Assembly: GCF_003991875.1 (NCBI RefSeq)
Contig: NZ_CP031423.1
Coordinates: forward strand, 682,001 to 746,000
Source: Microbacterium lemovicicum
GTDB lineage: Bacteria > Actinomycetota > Actinomycetes > Actinomycetales > Microbacteriaceae
Direction: 5' to 3'
DNA: 64,000 nucleotides
The notes under the pieces were generated by a model. That model had not been told where the DNA came from. It saw only the letters and a list, made by a program, of their open reading frames with translations, and made no database searches. Of the stretch, positions 34,580-43,381 are shown in pieces (the first letter of the stretch is position 1; each line of letters begins with the position of its first letter). A program made the position numbers and the translations under genes.

Positions 34580-36212
34580 TCTCCTGCTGGTACGGCGCGA
34601 CGACCGCGCCGGAGATCCGCAGATCCAGCAGCAGGAACGGCCGCTCGTCGGCGGGTCTGGCGGCCCACTCGGCGAGGCGGTCGAGGTCGGCCAGCGTGCG
34701 CACGGCGACACCCTCCGCCCCGACGGCTGCGGCGAGCCCGGCGAAGTCGACCTCGGGAATGCGCATCGGAGCCTCGGCGAGACCCTTCAGGCCGTAGAGG
34801 TTCACCTCTGCGCCATAGGCGGCGTCGTTCCAGACGACGGCGACGCCCCGGCCGCCGGCCACCCGCACCGCGCTCTCGAGATCGGCCAGCGCCATCAGCC
34901 CGCCGCCGTCGCCCGTGGTGAGCACGACCGTCGACCGGGGCTTCGCCAGCGCGGCGCCCGGAACGGACGCGAAGCCGAAGCCGATGGACTGGAAGGCCGT
35001 GCCGACCATGATCATGCGGTCGGGTGAGGCCACCGGCCAGTACATGTTCGCCCAGCCGATGAAGTGGCCGCCGTCGGAGACCACGACGCGATCCTCGGGC
35101 AGCAGCTCCGCGATGCGGCGCGCCGCCGAGCGCGGGTCGAGGCGTCCGTCGGGGGCGAGGTCGTCACCGGGCTCCTGCGTGCGGGCCGCCGGCACGTCCA
35201 CCGACTCGCGCCAGCCCGACGGCGCCGCGCCCGTCGCGCGGAGGTCGTTCAGAAGCAGACGCGCCGTCGCCGTGACGTCGGCCCGCACGAAGCCGCCCAC
35301 GTTCGGGTGGGTCGCCGTCGGCGCGGTGTCGACCTGGTACACCCGGGTGCCGGGAGCGAACAGCTCGCCGAAGCGCATCGTGAACTGGTTGAGTGAGGCG
35401 CCGAAGACGACGGCGACGTCGGCCTGACGCACGAGCTCCATCGCCCGCTCCGCGCCGAAGCCGCCGGTGACGCCGAGGTCGTACCGGTCGTCGGGGAACA
35501 CCCCGCGCCCCAGTGCGCTGGTGGCGGTGAGGGCACCCGTGGCGGCGGCGAGCTCGCCGAGCACGTCGGAGGCCCCGGAGATCCAGGCGCCGCGGCCGGC
35601 CAGCAGCAGCGGGCGCTCGGCGACGGCCAGTGCTGCCGCCATCTCGTGCACGGCCGAGCGAGCGTACGGGCTCGCCGGCTGGAGCGGAGCCGGGATGCCG
35701 GGCAGCGGCGCGTCGGCGACCTCTCCGGCCTCCCGGGCGGCGACGTCGTACGGGATCGCGAGCACGACGGGCACGCGGTAGGCGAGCGCGTGCTCGATCG
35801 CGATGACGGTCGTGGCCGCAGCATCCGTCCGTCCTGCGGTGTACGTGCGCGCGCCGACGGCGGAGGCCATCGCGATCTGGTCGACGTCCCACGGACGGCG
35901 TCCGGACGTGGGCTCGTCGCCGACCACGAGCAGCAGCGGGACGTGCGCCTGCACCGACTCGGCGAGGGCGGTGAGGGTGTTGGTGAAGCCGGCGCCGTAG
36001 GTGGCGGTGGCGGCCGCGAGCCCGCCGCCCGCGCGGTGGAACGCGTCGGCGGCGACGACTCCGCCGGCCTCGTGGCGCACCGCGGTGAAGACGGCGTCCG
36101 TGCGGCGCTCGATCGCGTCGAGGAAGTGGGCGTTGCCGTTGCCCATCACGCCGAAGACGTGGTCGACGTGGCGGGCGAGGGTGACGGCGACGTGCGCGGA
36201 GACGGAGGACAT
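34560..36212 (-). CDS. Thiamine-diphosphate-dependent decarboxylase/synthase-like protein
   Basis: A 550-residue enzyme with the three-domain layout of acetolactate synthase, benzoylformate decarboxylase and indolepyruvate decarboxylase. The cofactor-activating Glu48 is in VRHEAG and the ThDP-magnesium motif runs from GDGGG (434-438) to N462. FGVMGNGNAHF near the N-terminus differs from acetolactate synthases. The substrate is uncertain. An aryl-2-oxoacid such as phenylglyoxylate or 4-hydroxyphenylpyruvate would suit the aromatic neighbourhood and the divergent aldehyde dehydrogenase. The ATG at 36212 has GAAAGG upstream. Confidence 0.82.
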   Translation of the reverse strand: MSSVSAHVAVTLARHVDHVFGVMGNGNAHFLDAIERRTDAVFTAVRHEAGGVVAADAFHRAGGGLAAATATYGAGFTNTLTALAESVQAHVPLLLVVGDEPTSGRRPWDVDQIAMASAVGARTYTAGRTDAAATTVIAIEHALAYRVPVVLAIPYDVAAREAGEVADAPLPGIPAPLQPASPYARSAVHEMAAALAVAERPLLLAGRGAWISGASDVLGELAAATGALTATSALGRGVFPDDRYDLGVTGGFGAERAMELVRQADVAVVFGASLNQFTMRFGELFAPGTRVYQVDTAPTATHPNVGGFVRADVTATARLLLNDLRATGAAPSGWRESVDVPAARTQEPGDDLAPDGRLDPRSAARRIAELLPEDRVVVSDGGHFIGWANMYWPVASPDRMIMVGTAFQSIGFGFASVPGAALAKPRSTVVLTTGDGGGLMALADLESAVRVAGGRGVAVVWNDAAYGAEVNLYGLKGLAEAPMRIPEVDFAGLAAAVGAEGVAVRTLADLDRLAEWAARPADERPFLLLDLRISGAVVAPYQQEIIRVNS

Positions 36213-36551
36213 GCGGGCCTTTCGAGACGGGAACGGAGTCGGATCCGTATGTGTCTCGTCCCTCCGGCGATGGAGGGGCGGCGTGCCCTTTTTTCGAGCA
36301 CCGGCGTCGTGACGGCCGGACTCCTCGATTGTACAAGCGCCGCGGGGGACCGGCGGGGCGACGGATGCCGGGGGCCGCGGCACATCGAGGAGACACCCGT
36401 CCCGCTCGCCGCCCGGGACACGGATCCTGCCTCGGATGGACACGATGTACAGCGCCAGGCCCGCGCCGGCTTGGAAGAATGGGAGCACCGCCGATGGATG
36501 CTCGTCTGCAGCATCCATCCGCGCCGACGCCGCCCGACGAAGGGAATCCCC
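36213..36551. promoter_or_regulatory. 339-bp divergent control region without a gene
   Basis: The gap separates the ThDP enzyme from the aldehyde dehydrogenase. It holds two TGTACA palindromes, one extended to TTGTACAA (36329-36336) and one at 36446-36451, which may be repeated operators. It also holds a rightward hairpin-plus-T-run (CCCTCC/GGAGGG at 36260-36277, then GCCC and six T at 36289-36294). AAGGGA before 36552 serves the dehydrogenase. No credible short reading frame is seen. Confidence 0.45.
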
Positions 36552-38024
36552 GTGACCGAGAACCGTGAGACCCAGCTCCTGGCGGACGTGCCGGACGGAT
36601 TGTTCATCGGGGGCGAGTGGCGCCCCGCCGCCGGGGGAGCGACGCTGCGGGTCATCGACCCGTCGACCGGCGAGGTCGTCAAGGAGATCGCCGACGCGCG
36701 GGCCGAGGACGGCGCGGCGGCACTGGACGCCGCGGTGGATGCTGCGGCGGACTGGGCCGCGACCCCCGCCCGTCAGCGCGGCGAGATCCTCCGCCGCGCG
36801 TTCGACCTGCTGCAGGAGCGCAAGGAGGACTTCGCGCTGCTCATGACGATCGAGATGGGCAAGCCGCTGGCCGAGGCGCGAGGGGAGGTCGTCTACGGCG
36901 GCGAGTTCCTGCGCTGGTTCAGCGAGGAGGCGGTGCGCGCCACCGGCCGCTACGGCGCGAACCCCGAGGGCACCGGCCGCATGATCGTGTCGCAGCACCC
37001 GGTCGGGCCGTGCTTCCTCATCACCCCGTGGAACTTCCCGCTGGCGATGGCCACCCGCAAGATCGCGCCGGCGCTCGCCGCGGGCTGCACCGTCGTCATC
37101 AAGCCCGCCGAGTTGACCCCGCTCACGACCCTCTACTTCGCCAAGCTGCTGCAGGACGCCGGTCTCCCGGCAGGTGTCGTCAACGTCTTCACGACGTCGA
37201 CGTCGGGCGCCGTGTCGGAGCCGATCATCCGCGACCCGCGCCTGCGGAAGCTCTCGTTCACCGGCTCGACGCCGGTCGGCGTGAAGCTGCTGGAGCAGGC
37301 CGCCGGCGGTGTCCTGCGCACGTCGATGGAGCTCGGCGGCAACGCGCCGTTCGTCATCTTCGACGACGCCGACCTCGACAAGGCCGTGGAGGGCGCGATG
37401 GCGGCGAAGTTCCGCAACATCGGTCAGGCGTGCACCGCGGCGAACCGCTTCATCGTGCACCGCTCCATCGCCGACGAGTTCGCCCGCCGGGTCACCGAGC
37501 GCGTGCAGGGGTTCCGCATGGGCCGCGGCACCGAGGACGGCGTGACCATCGGACCGCTCATCGACGACCGCGCGGTGGCGAAGGCCGAGGCGCTCGTCAA
37601 GGACGCCGTCGACCGCGGCGCGATCCTGCGCACGGGCGGCCGCCGCGGTGACGGCGCGGGGACGTTCTACGAGGCCACCGTCGTCTCGGACGTGGCGGAG
37701 GGCAGCGACATCCTCCGCGAGGAGATCTTCGGACCGGTGCTGGCCATCGTGCCGTTCGACGACGAGGACGAGGCCGTCCGTCTCGCCAACGACACCGAGT
37801 ACGGCCTGGTCTCCTACGTCTACACCGAGAGCCTCGCGCGCGGACAGCGCATGATCGAGCGCCTCGAGACCGGGATGATGGGGCTCAACGTAGGGGTGGT
37901 CTCCAACGCGGCCGCGCCGTTCGGCGGATGGAAGATGTCGGGACTGGGTCGCGAGGGCGGCGCCGAGGGCATCCACGAGTACCTGCAGACCAAGTACACG
38001 CTCACCCCGAACCCCTTCGGCTGA
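36552..38024 (+). CDS. gabD: Succinate-semialdehyde-type aldehyde dehydrogenase
   Basis: A 490-residue NAD(P)+ aldehyde dehydrogenase. The catalytic Glu260 is in SMELGGNAPF, the nucleophile Cys294 in GQACTAANRF and the cofactor turn is FTGSTPVG. The FRNIGQACTAANRF string and the C-terminal GWKMSGLGREGG are characteristic of GabD. Succinate semialdehyde is a product of HpaI, so this enzyme could finish the homoprotocatechuate route. Alternatively it oxidises the aldehyde made by the divergent ThDP decarboxylase. The GTG at 36552 is preceded by AAGGGA, and a terminator follows the gene. Confidence 0.85.
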   Translation: MTENRETQLLADVPDGLFIGGEWRPAAGGATLRVIDPSTGEVVKEIADARAEDGAAALDAAVDAAADWAATPARQRGEILRRAFDLLQERKEDFALLMTIEMGKPLAEARGEVVYGGEFLRWFSEEAVRATGRYGANPEGTGRMIVSQHPVGPCFLITPWNFPLAMATRKIAPALAAGCTVVIKPAELTPLTTLYFAKLLQDAGLPAGVVNVFTTSTSGAVSEPIIRDPRLRKLSFTGSTPVGVKLLEQAAGGVLRTSMELGGNAPFVIFDDADLDKAVEGAMAAKFRNIGQACTAANRFIVHRSIADEFARRVTERVQGFRMGRGTEDGVTIGPLIDDRAVAKAEALVKDAVDRGAILRTGGRRGDGAGTFYEATVVSDVAEGSDILREEIFGPVLAIVPFDDEDEAVRLANDTEYGLVSYVYTESLARGQRMIERLETGMMGLNVGVVSNAAAPFGGWKMSGLGREGGAEGIHEYLQTKYTLTPNPFG

Positions 38025-38041
38025 GCCGCTCCTACCACAAA

Positions 38042-38063
38042 CGCGCTCCAGGCGCGGATTTTT
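38042..38063 (+). terminator. Rho-independent terminator after the aldehyde dehydrogenase
   Basis: CGCGC (38042-38046) pairs with GCGCG (38052-38056) around TCCAG, followed by GATTTTT. It is a compact stem with a true T-run, 18 bases after the stop and before the second sugar importer. Confidence 0.65.
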
Positions 38064-38163
38064 CTCGTACGACCCCGCAGGGCGTCGGGCGGCGTTAGCG
38101 TTCCGGGGAAGCGGGCGCTCGTGCCGCCCGCGCTTCGTGGCCGCACACATCCTGGAGTGACTC

Positions 38164-39459
38164 ATGACGCTTTCCCGCCGCGGTTTCCTGATCGGCGCAG
38201 GCGCCGTCTCGCTGCCGGTCCTGCTCGCCGGGTGCGGCTTCGTGCCGCAGAGCACGCCGACGCAGCGCACGGGCACCCTCACCTTCACCACGTGGGGCAC
38301 CGATGCCGAGCTCGCCGGCTTCCGCACCGCCATCGCCGCCTTCGAGAGCGCCAACCCCGGCCAGACCGTCACCCTCAACGCCGTGCCGTACGAGCAGATG
38401 TTCTCCAACATCGACGCGCAGCTGCAGGCGGGCAACCCGCCCGACATCTTCCGCGTGCCGTACTACACGTTCGGCGCGTACGCCGGGCGCGGGCAGCTCC
38501 TCGACCTCAAGCCCCTGCTCTCCTCCGACCGGCAGGCGCAGTTCACCGAGCCCGCCTGGGCGGCTGTGCAGAACCAGGGCGGGGTCTTCGGCCTGCCGCA
38601 CCACACCGACACGTCGGCGATCCTGGTCAACACAGAGCTGCTGGCCGCCGCAGGCATCACCGAGGTCCCCACGAGCGTCGAGGACGCCTGGACCTGGGAG
38701 GAGCTGGCCGCCATCGGCGACAAGCTCCGCGGCGGACTCCCGTCGGGCACCTACCCGTGGGCGTACAACTGGCAGGGCAACGGCGTGACCCGCTGGCTCA
38801 GCCTGCTGTTCCAGGCCGACGGCGCCTTCCTCCAGTCCGATCAGAAGACGCCCGCGATCGACTCCGACGCGGCCCGCAAGGCCGTCGAGTTCTCCAGCTC
38901 CTTCTTCTCGAAGGGCTACGTGCCGGCGAACAACACGATCAACTCCTCGAGCTATGCCAGCGAGTCGTGGTTCTCGCAGTCGGTCGCGATGGTGTGGTCG
39001 GGCGCCTTCCAGATCCCGGATGCCGACGCCACCGCCACCTTCGACTGGACCGCCACCTTCGCTCCGCGCGACGTCCGCACCGGCGGGGACTTCGGCGGCA
39101 ACGCCCTGGTCGCGACGGCGAACACCGCGCAGCCGGAGCTCGCCGCATCCTTCCTGGAGTTCATGACCGACGCCGAGCAGATGCGTGACTTCTGCGCAGC
39201 GGCGTCGCTCCTGCCGACCCGCGGCGACCTGCTCAACGGCGACCTGAAGTTCGACGTGCGTCCGGAGCTCGCGCCGATCTTCGCCGCCCAGGCCGGCGGC
39301 GTGCAGCCGCAGGACGTCGCACAGGTGGCGTCGCCGTCGATGTCGGCGATCATCCCGGTGCTCAAGGAGCAGCTGGACCTCGCCTTCACGGGTGCGCAGG
39401 ATGCCGCCACGACGGTGCAGAACCTCCAGAGCGGCATCGCCACGGCGATCGGTGCCTAG
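38164..39459 (+). CDS. Sugar ABC transporter substrate-binding lipoprotein (Tat-type signal)
   Basis: A 431-residue family 1 solute-binding protein. The signal has a twin-arginine motif (SRRGFLIG) and a lipobox (LAGC), so it is probably folded before export by Tat and then lipidated. The mature start TLTFTTWGTDAELAGF and the PPDIFRVPYYTFGAYA stretch are typical of sugar receptors. The ligand cannot be told; there are no glycosidase or kinase genes beside it. It is unrelated in detail to the receptor at 7.4 kb. Two permease genes follow directly and no ATPase gene does. Confidence 0.9.
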   Translation: MTLSRRGFLIGAGAVSLPVLLAGCGFVPQSTPTQRTGTLTFTTWGTDAELAGFRTAIAAFESANPGQTVTLNAVPYEQMFSNIDAQLQAGNPPDIFRVPYYTFGAYAGRGQLLDLKPLLSSDRQAQFTEPAWAAVQNQGGVFGLPHHTDTSAILVNTELLAAAGITEVPTSVEDAWTWEELAAIGDKLRGGLPSGTYPWAYNWQGNGVTRWLSLLFQADGAFLQSDQKTPAIDSDAARKAVEFSSSFFSKGYVPANNTINSSSYASESWFSQSVAMVWSGAFQIPDADATATFDWTATFAPRDVRTGGDFGGNALVATANTAQPELAASFLEFMTDAEQMRDFCAAASLLPTRGDLLNGDLKFDVRPELAPIFAAQAGGVQPQDVAQVASPSMSAIIPVLKEQLDLAFTGAQDAATTVQNLQSGIATAIGA

Positions 39460-39460
39460 A

Positions 39461-40351
39461 GTGGCGCGGCCGCGCCGGGCGGGGGCGCGCCGGGAGGCGC
39501 TCGCGGCGTACGCCTTCATCGCCCCCAACTACCTGCTGCTGCTGATCTTCGTGCTCGTCCCGCTCGTCGGCGCGTTCCTGGTCAGCCTGCAGCGCACCGA
39601 CGGCTTCGGCGACGGCACATTCACCGGACTCGACAACTACGCCCGGCTCGCCTCCGACCCCCTGTTCTGGCGGTCGCTGGGCAACACGCTGCTCTTCACG
39701 GCGATCGTCACGCCGCTGTCGATGGCCTTCGGGCTCTTCGCCGCGGTGATGCTCAACTCCGCCCTCCCCGCTCGGCCGGTGCTCCGCTCGCTGCTCATCC
39801 TGCCGATGGCGGTCTCGGGCGTCGCGACCGCCCTGATCGGCGTGCTGATCTTCGACCAGAACTCCGGGGCGCTGAACAAGATCGCGCAGCTGTTCGGTCT
39901 GCCCTCGATCGACTGGCAGTCGCAGGCGGGCCCGGCCTTCGCGTCGATCGTCATCGCCACGGTGTGGTGGCGCACCGGCTTCAACATGCTCATCTACCTG
40001 GCCGGACTGCAGGGGCTCGGGCCCGATCTCTACGAGGCCGCGCGGCTCGACGGCGCCGGAGCGTGGCAGCGCTTCCGCAACGTCACCCTGCCGCTCCTCG
40101 GACCGACGACGTTCTTCCTCGTCATCCTCAACGTCATCTACTCCTTCCAGGTCTTCGACATCGTCTTCGTCCTCACCGGCGGCGGGCCGGGCGGGGCGAC
40201 CTCCGTCCTGGTCACCTACGCGTACGAGACGGGCTTCGTGACGCGCGATCAGGGATACGCCGCGGCGATCGGCATGGTGCTGTTCCTGTTCGCCCTCCTC
40301 TTCGCCGCCGGGCAGTGGCGTGCGAGCCGCACGAGGGACCTGGTCGAATGA
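39461..40351 (+). CDS. Sugar ABC transporter permease 1 of the second importer
   Basis: A 296-residue MalF/UgpA-like membrane subunit with six predicted helices after a short basic tail. The EAA loop is YEAARLDGAGAWQRFRNVTLP, and FVLTGGGPGGATSVL is a hallmark of CUT1 inner-membrane subunits. Two GTG codons (39452 and 39461) are possible starts and neither has a strong ribosome site. The later one, a single base after the receptor stop, is chosen. Translational coupling to the receptor is likely. It ends in ATGA with the next gene. Confidence 0.9.
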   Translation: MARPRRAGARREALAAYAFIAPNYLLLLIFVLVPLVGAFLVSLQRTDGFGDGTFTGLDNYARLASDPLFWRSLGNTLLFTAIVTPLSMAFGLFAAVMLNSALPARPVLRSLLILPMAVSGVATALIGVLIFDQNSGALNKIAQLFGLPSIDWQSQAGPAFASIVIATVWWRTGFNMLIYLAGLQGLGPDLYEAARLDGAGAWQRFRNVTLPLLGPTTFFLVILNVIYSFQVFDIVFVLTGGGPGGATSVLVTYAYETGFVTRDQGYAAAIGMVLFLFALLFAAGQWRASRTRDLVE

Positions 40352-41187
40352 GCACCCGCGTGCAGCGCACCGCCCGCTGGAGCACCGCCGCCCGCACGGT
40401 CATCGTGCTGGTCATCGGGCTCATCACGATCTCGCCCCTCTACTGGATGGTCGTGGTCGCCTTCTCCACCCGCTCCGAGCTGCTCGGCGGGGGCGAGTTC
40501 CGCCTGTGGCCGCGGGAGTTCACGCTCGAGAACTTCACCCGCGTGTTCGGGTCGTTCCCCGTGGCGACGTGGTTCGGCAACTCCGTCGCGATCGCGGTCG
40601 TCGTCACGGCGCTCTCGGTCATCACGAGCCTGCTCGCCGGCTACGCGTTCGCGCAGCTGCGCTTCCGCGGTTCGACGGTGCTGTTCTTCATCGCCCTGGC
40701 GACGCTCGTGCTTCCGGTCCAGGTGATCATCGTGTCGCTCTTCCGCCTCATCACCGGCCTCGGCATCTACGGCACCTACTGGGGCGTCATCCTGCCCAGC
40801 GCGGCCTCCGCCTTCGGCCTCTTCCTCGCCCGGCAGTTCATGCTCGGCATCCCGAGGGAGCTCATCGAGGCGGCGCGTCTGGACGGCGCATCCCACGTCC
40901 AGACGTTCCTGCGCGTCGTGCTCCCGATGTCGAAATCGCTCATCGCCGTGCTGGTGTTCATGGGCCTCCTGCAGTCGTGGAACGACTTCGCGTGGCCCCT
41001 CATCGCCCTGCGCGACAATCAGCTGTTCACCCTGCCCATCGGGCTGCTGTTCCTGCAGGGTCAGGCGAACAGCGACTACGGGGCGACGATGGCGTTCGCG
41101 CTCATCAACGTCGTGCCGATCGCGCTGGTGTTCCTCTTCTTCCAGCGGTACTTCATCGCCGGCTTCGCCCGCAGCGGCATCAAGTAG
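40348..41187 (+). CDS. Sugar ABC transporter permease 2 of the second importer
   Basis: A 279-residue MalG/UgpE-like subunit, with the ATG overlapping the previous TGA. Six membrane helices are evident. The docking loop is IEAARLDGASHVQTFLRVVLP, followed by SWNDFAWPL and the TLPIGLLFLQGQ segment typical of this subunit. Like the first importer it lacks an ATP-binding gene nearby, so both probably share one ATPase encoded elsewhere. Confidence 0.9.
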   Translation: MSTRVQRTARWSTAARTVIVLVIGLITISPLYWMVVVAFSTRSELLGGGEFRLWPREFTLENFTRVFGSFPVATWFGNSVAIAVVVTALSVITSLLAGYAFAQLRFRGSTVLFFIALATLVLPVQVIIVSLFRLITGLGIYGTYWGVILPSAASAFGLFLARQFMLGIPRELIEAARLDGASHVQTFLRVVLPMSKSLIAVLVFMGLLQSWNDFAWPLIALRDNQLFTLPIGLLFLQGQANSDYGATMAFALINVVPIALVFLFFQRYFIAGFARSGIK

Positions 41188-41221
41188 CCGCCGTGTCGAT
41201 GCGGCACGGCAGGATGTCGTC

Positions 41222-42295
41222 GTGCGCGCACTTCCCGACCGCCGGCTGAGGTCGCATCTCCTGTCGGCGCCGGCGGCGTCGATCGGCGGCGCCGCGGGCC
41301 ACATGACGGCCGCCCAGGCGCAGGAGTTCTGGGGCGGCCGCTGGGCGCTGGCGCTGCGCACGCGCGGTCAGCCGACGCTGCGCGACGTCGACGCCGCTTT
41401 CGACCGCGGCGAGATCGTGCGCTCGTGGACGATGCGCGGCACGATCCACATCGTCCCCGCACGCGACCTGGGCTGGCTGCTGGCGCTCACGGGGGAGCGG
41501 CAGCGGCAGGGCGTCGCCGCGACGCACCGGCGCGAGGGCATCGACGCCGACGAGCTCCGCCGGGCGGAGCGTGCCACCCTCACCGCGCTGGCGGGAGGCG
41601 GGCGACTCGCGCGCACCGAGCTCTTCGCGGTCCTCGAGGGGGCGGGCATCTCGACGTCATGGCAGCGCGGCTACCACCTGCTCTGCGGTCTGTCGTGGCG
41701 CGGCGTCGTCTGCCAGGGGCCGGTCGTGCCGCGCGCGGGTGGTCCGACGCGGGAGCAGTACGTCGTGCGGACCGACGAGTGGATCACGGATGCCGCGGCC
41801 CCCGCCGACCCGCTCGCCGAGCTGTTCACGCGCTACATCACCTCGCACGGCCCCGCCGGCGCCCGGGACTTCGCGTGGTGGTCGGGGCTGCCGCTGGGCG
41901 CCGCGCGGGAGGCGGCGGCCGCGGCATCCGATCGCGTGTCCGTCGTCCCCGGAGGCGGGGAGCCGGTCTACGTGGCTGCGGGCCCGGCTCCCCGGCGGGC
42001 TCCGCGGATGCCGGGGGTGCTGGCCCTGCCCCCGTTCGACGAGTACTACCTGTCGTACGCCGACCGGACGGGCGTCTGCGCGCCCGCTCTGCTCGGCCGT
42101 GTCGGACCGGGCGCGAACGGCATGGTGCGGCCCGTCCTCGTCGCGCGCGGCGAGGTGGCCGGCGCGTGGTCGCACTCGCACGCCGTCGGCCGGCACGCGG
42201 GTGACCCGCTGCCGGATCTCTTCACCGCGGACTCCGCCTCGCCGGAGCAGGTGGACGCCGCGCTGCAGCGCTATCGCCGGTTCCTCCTGGGCTGA
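41222..42295 (+). CDS. AlkZ/YcaQ-like winged-helix DNA-binding protein
   Basis: A 357-residue protein of the HTH_42 (formerly DUF1006) group, related to the AlkZ and YcaQ DNA glycosylases that act on alkylated or cross-linked DNA. The N-terminal part contains QAQEFW, corresponding to the region of the catalytic Gln-x-Gln/Asp motif, and MRGTIHIVPA, a strongly conserved family string. Further winged-helix units and LPPFDEYYLSYADR near the C-terminus also fit. Whether it is a glycosylase or only a DNA-binding relative is uncertain. It starts at GTG 34 bases after the importer but is functionally separate. Confidence 0.82.
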   Translation: MRALPDRRLRSHLLSAPAASIGGAAGHMTAAQAQEFWGGRWALALRTRGQPTLRDVDAAFDRGEIVRSWTMRGTIHIVPARDLGWLLALTGERQRQGVAATHRREGIDADELRRAERATLTALAGGGRLARTELFAVLEGAGISTSWQRGYHLLCGLSWRGVVCQGPVVPRAGGPTREQYVVRTDEWITDAAAPADPLAELFTRYITSHGPAGARDFAWWSGLPLGAAREAAAAASDRVSVVPGGGEPVYVAAGPAPRRAPRMPGVLALPPFDEYYLSYADRTGVCAPALLGRVGPGANGMVRPVLVARGEVAGAWSHSHAVGRHAGDPLPDLFTADSASPEQVDAALQRYRRFLLG

Positions 42296-42317
42296 CGCGT
42301 TCTGCCACACTGTCACC

Positions 42318-43361
42318 GTGCGGGCGGGAACGAGGAGACGCGGCTGGGTGGTCGCGCTCGTCGTGCTGGCCTTCCTCGGCCTCTACGTCGGCGTCGTCGC
42401 CACGTACGCGCTGACCGAGACGCAGTCCACCGGATCGAGCTGCCTCCCCGCCGATGAGCTCCCGACGGACCGCATCACCCTGTCGTTCACCCCGCAGTCG
42501 GTGGATGCCGCGGGCGAGCGCATCAGCGGCAGCCTCGACGTGCTCTCCTTCGGACCCGCGGCCGATGCGGACGAGCGGCTGCAGGGGCCGCTGACGATCT
42601 ACCTCTCCAACGTCGACACGTCGCGCACCCTGACCTACGAGCCCGGGACGATCCCGTCCGCGCAGACCGTGCGCCTCATCGCCGAGGGCGAGATCGAGCG
42701 CTGGCCCGTCGACGTCTACCGCTCGCCGGTGGCCATCATCGCCGTCCAGAACGCCGGCACCGCGCAGGAGTCGGTGGTGCCGCTCGTGGTCTGCGGCACG
42801 CCGCACGTGCCGGGCTGGACGTTCCGCTCCGAGACGAGCGAGGCGACCAGTCAGCTGTTCACCGTGAACGGCACACCGGCCGACGAGGTGGTCATCATCG
42901 CGCAGCGGTCGGTCGCTCCGGTGACCTTCGGCGTCGTCATCCTCGTGCTCATGGTCGCGATGCCCGTTCTGTGCCTCACGATCGCGCTGCGCGTGCTGCG
43001 GGGGCGGCGCAAGGCCGAGGCGACCCTGATGAGCTGGATGGCGGCCATGCTGTTCGCCACGATCCCGCTGCGCGGCTTCCTGCCCGGCAGCCCACCGGTC
43101 GGGTCGTGGGTCGACTTCCTCGTCGTGATCTGGGTGCTCACCGGCCTGGTCAGCGCGCTGGTGATCTACGTCGTCGCCTGGCTGAAGTGGGGCCCTGACG
43201 GCGAGCGGCCCCGGGGCGAGCAGCCCCACGGCGCTGCCGGCGCGGTGACAGTGCCGGTGGCCGCCGACGCGCACGGATCGCAGGGTGCCGGCGGTGCCGC
43301 GGGTGCCGGCGGTGCCGCGGGCGACGGCGGAGGCGGCTCCGACGGCGGCGCAGCCGACTGA
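42318..43361 (+). CDS. DUF4436-family membrane protein
   Basis: A 347-residue membrane protein. An N-terminal anchor (WVVALVVLAFLGLYVGVVATYAL) is followed by an extracellular beta-rich domain of about 170 residues with two cysteines, then three C-terminal membrane helices. The pattern matches DUF4436, whose role is unknown. The cytoplasmic tail is Gly/Ala-rich and contains an exact 18-bp DNA duplication (43284-43301 and 43302-43319), encoding repeated GAGGAA. That makes the tail length likely to vary between strains. It begins 22 bases after the AlkZ-like gene and is probably cotranscribed. Confidence 0.8.
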   Translation: MRAGTRRRGWVVALVVLAFLGLYVGVVATYALTETQSTGSSCLPADELPTDRITLSFTPQSVDAAGERISGSLDVLSFGPAADADERLQGPLTIYLSNVDTSRTLTYEPGTIPSAQTVRLIAEGEIERWPVDVYRSPVAIIAVQNAGTAQESVVPLVVCGTPHVPGWTFRSETSEATSQLFTVNGTPADEVVIIAQRSVAPVTFGVVILVLMVAMPVLCLTIALRVLRGRRKAEATLMSWMAAMLFATIPLRGFLPGSPPVGSWVDFLVVIWVLTGLVSALVIYVVAWLKWGPDGERPRGEQPHGAAGAVTVPVAADAHGSQGAGGAAGAGGAAGDGGGGSDGGAAD

Positions 43362-43381
43362 GCCCGACCGGATTCGCGGAC

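Noticed and set aside
34560-38447. A 1,295-codon frame extending the ThDP enzyme across the dehydrogenase gene
   Set aside because: The family N-terminus and ribosome site are at 36212, and the extension is antisense to a complete aldehyde dehydrogenase.
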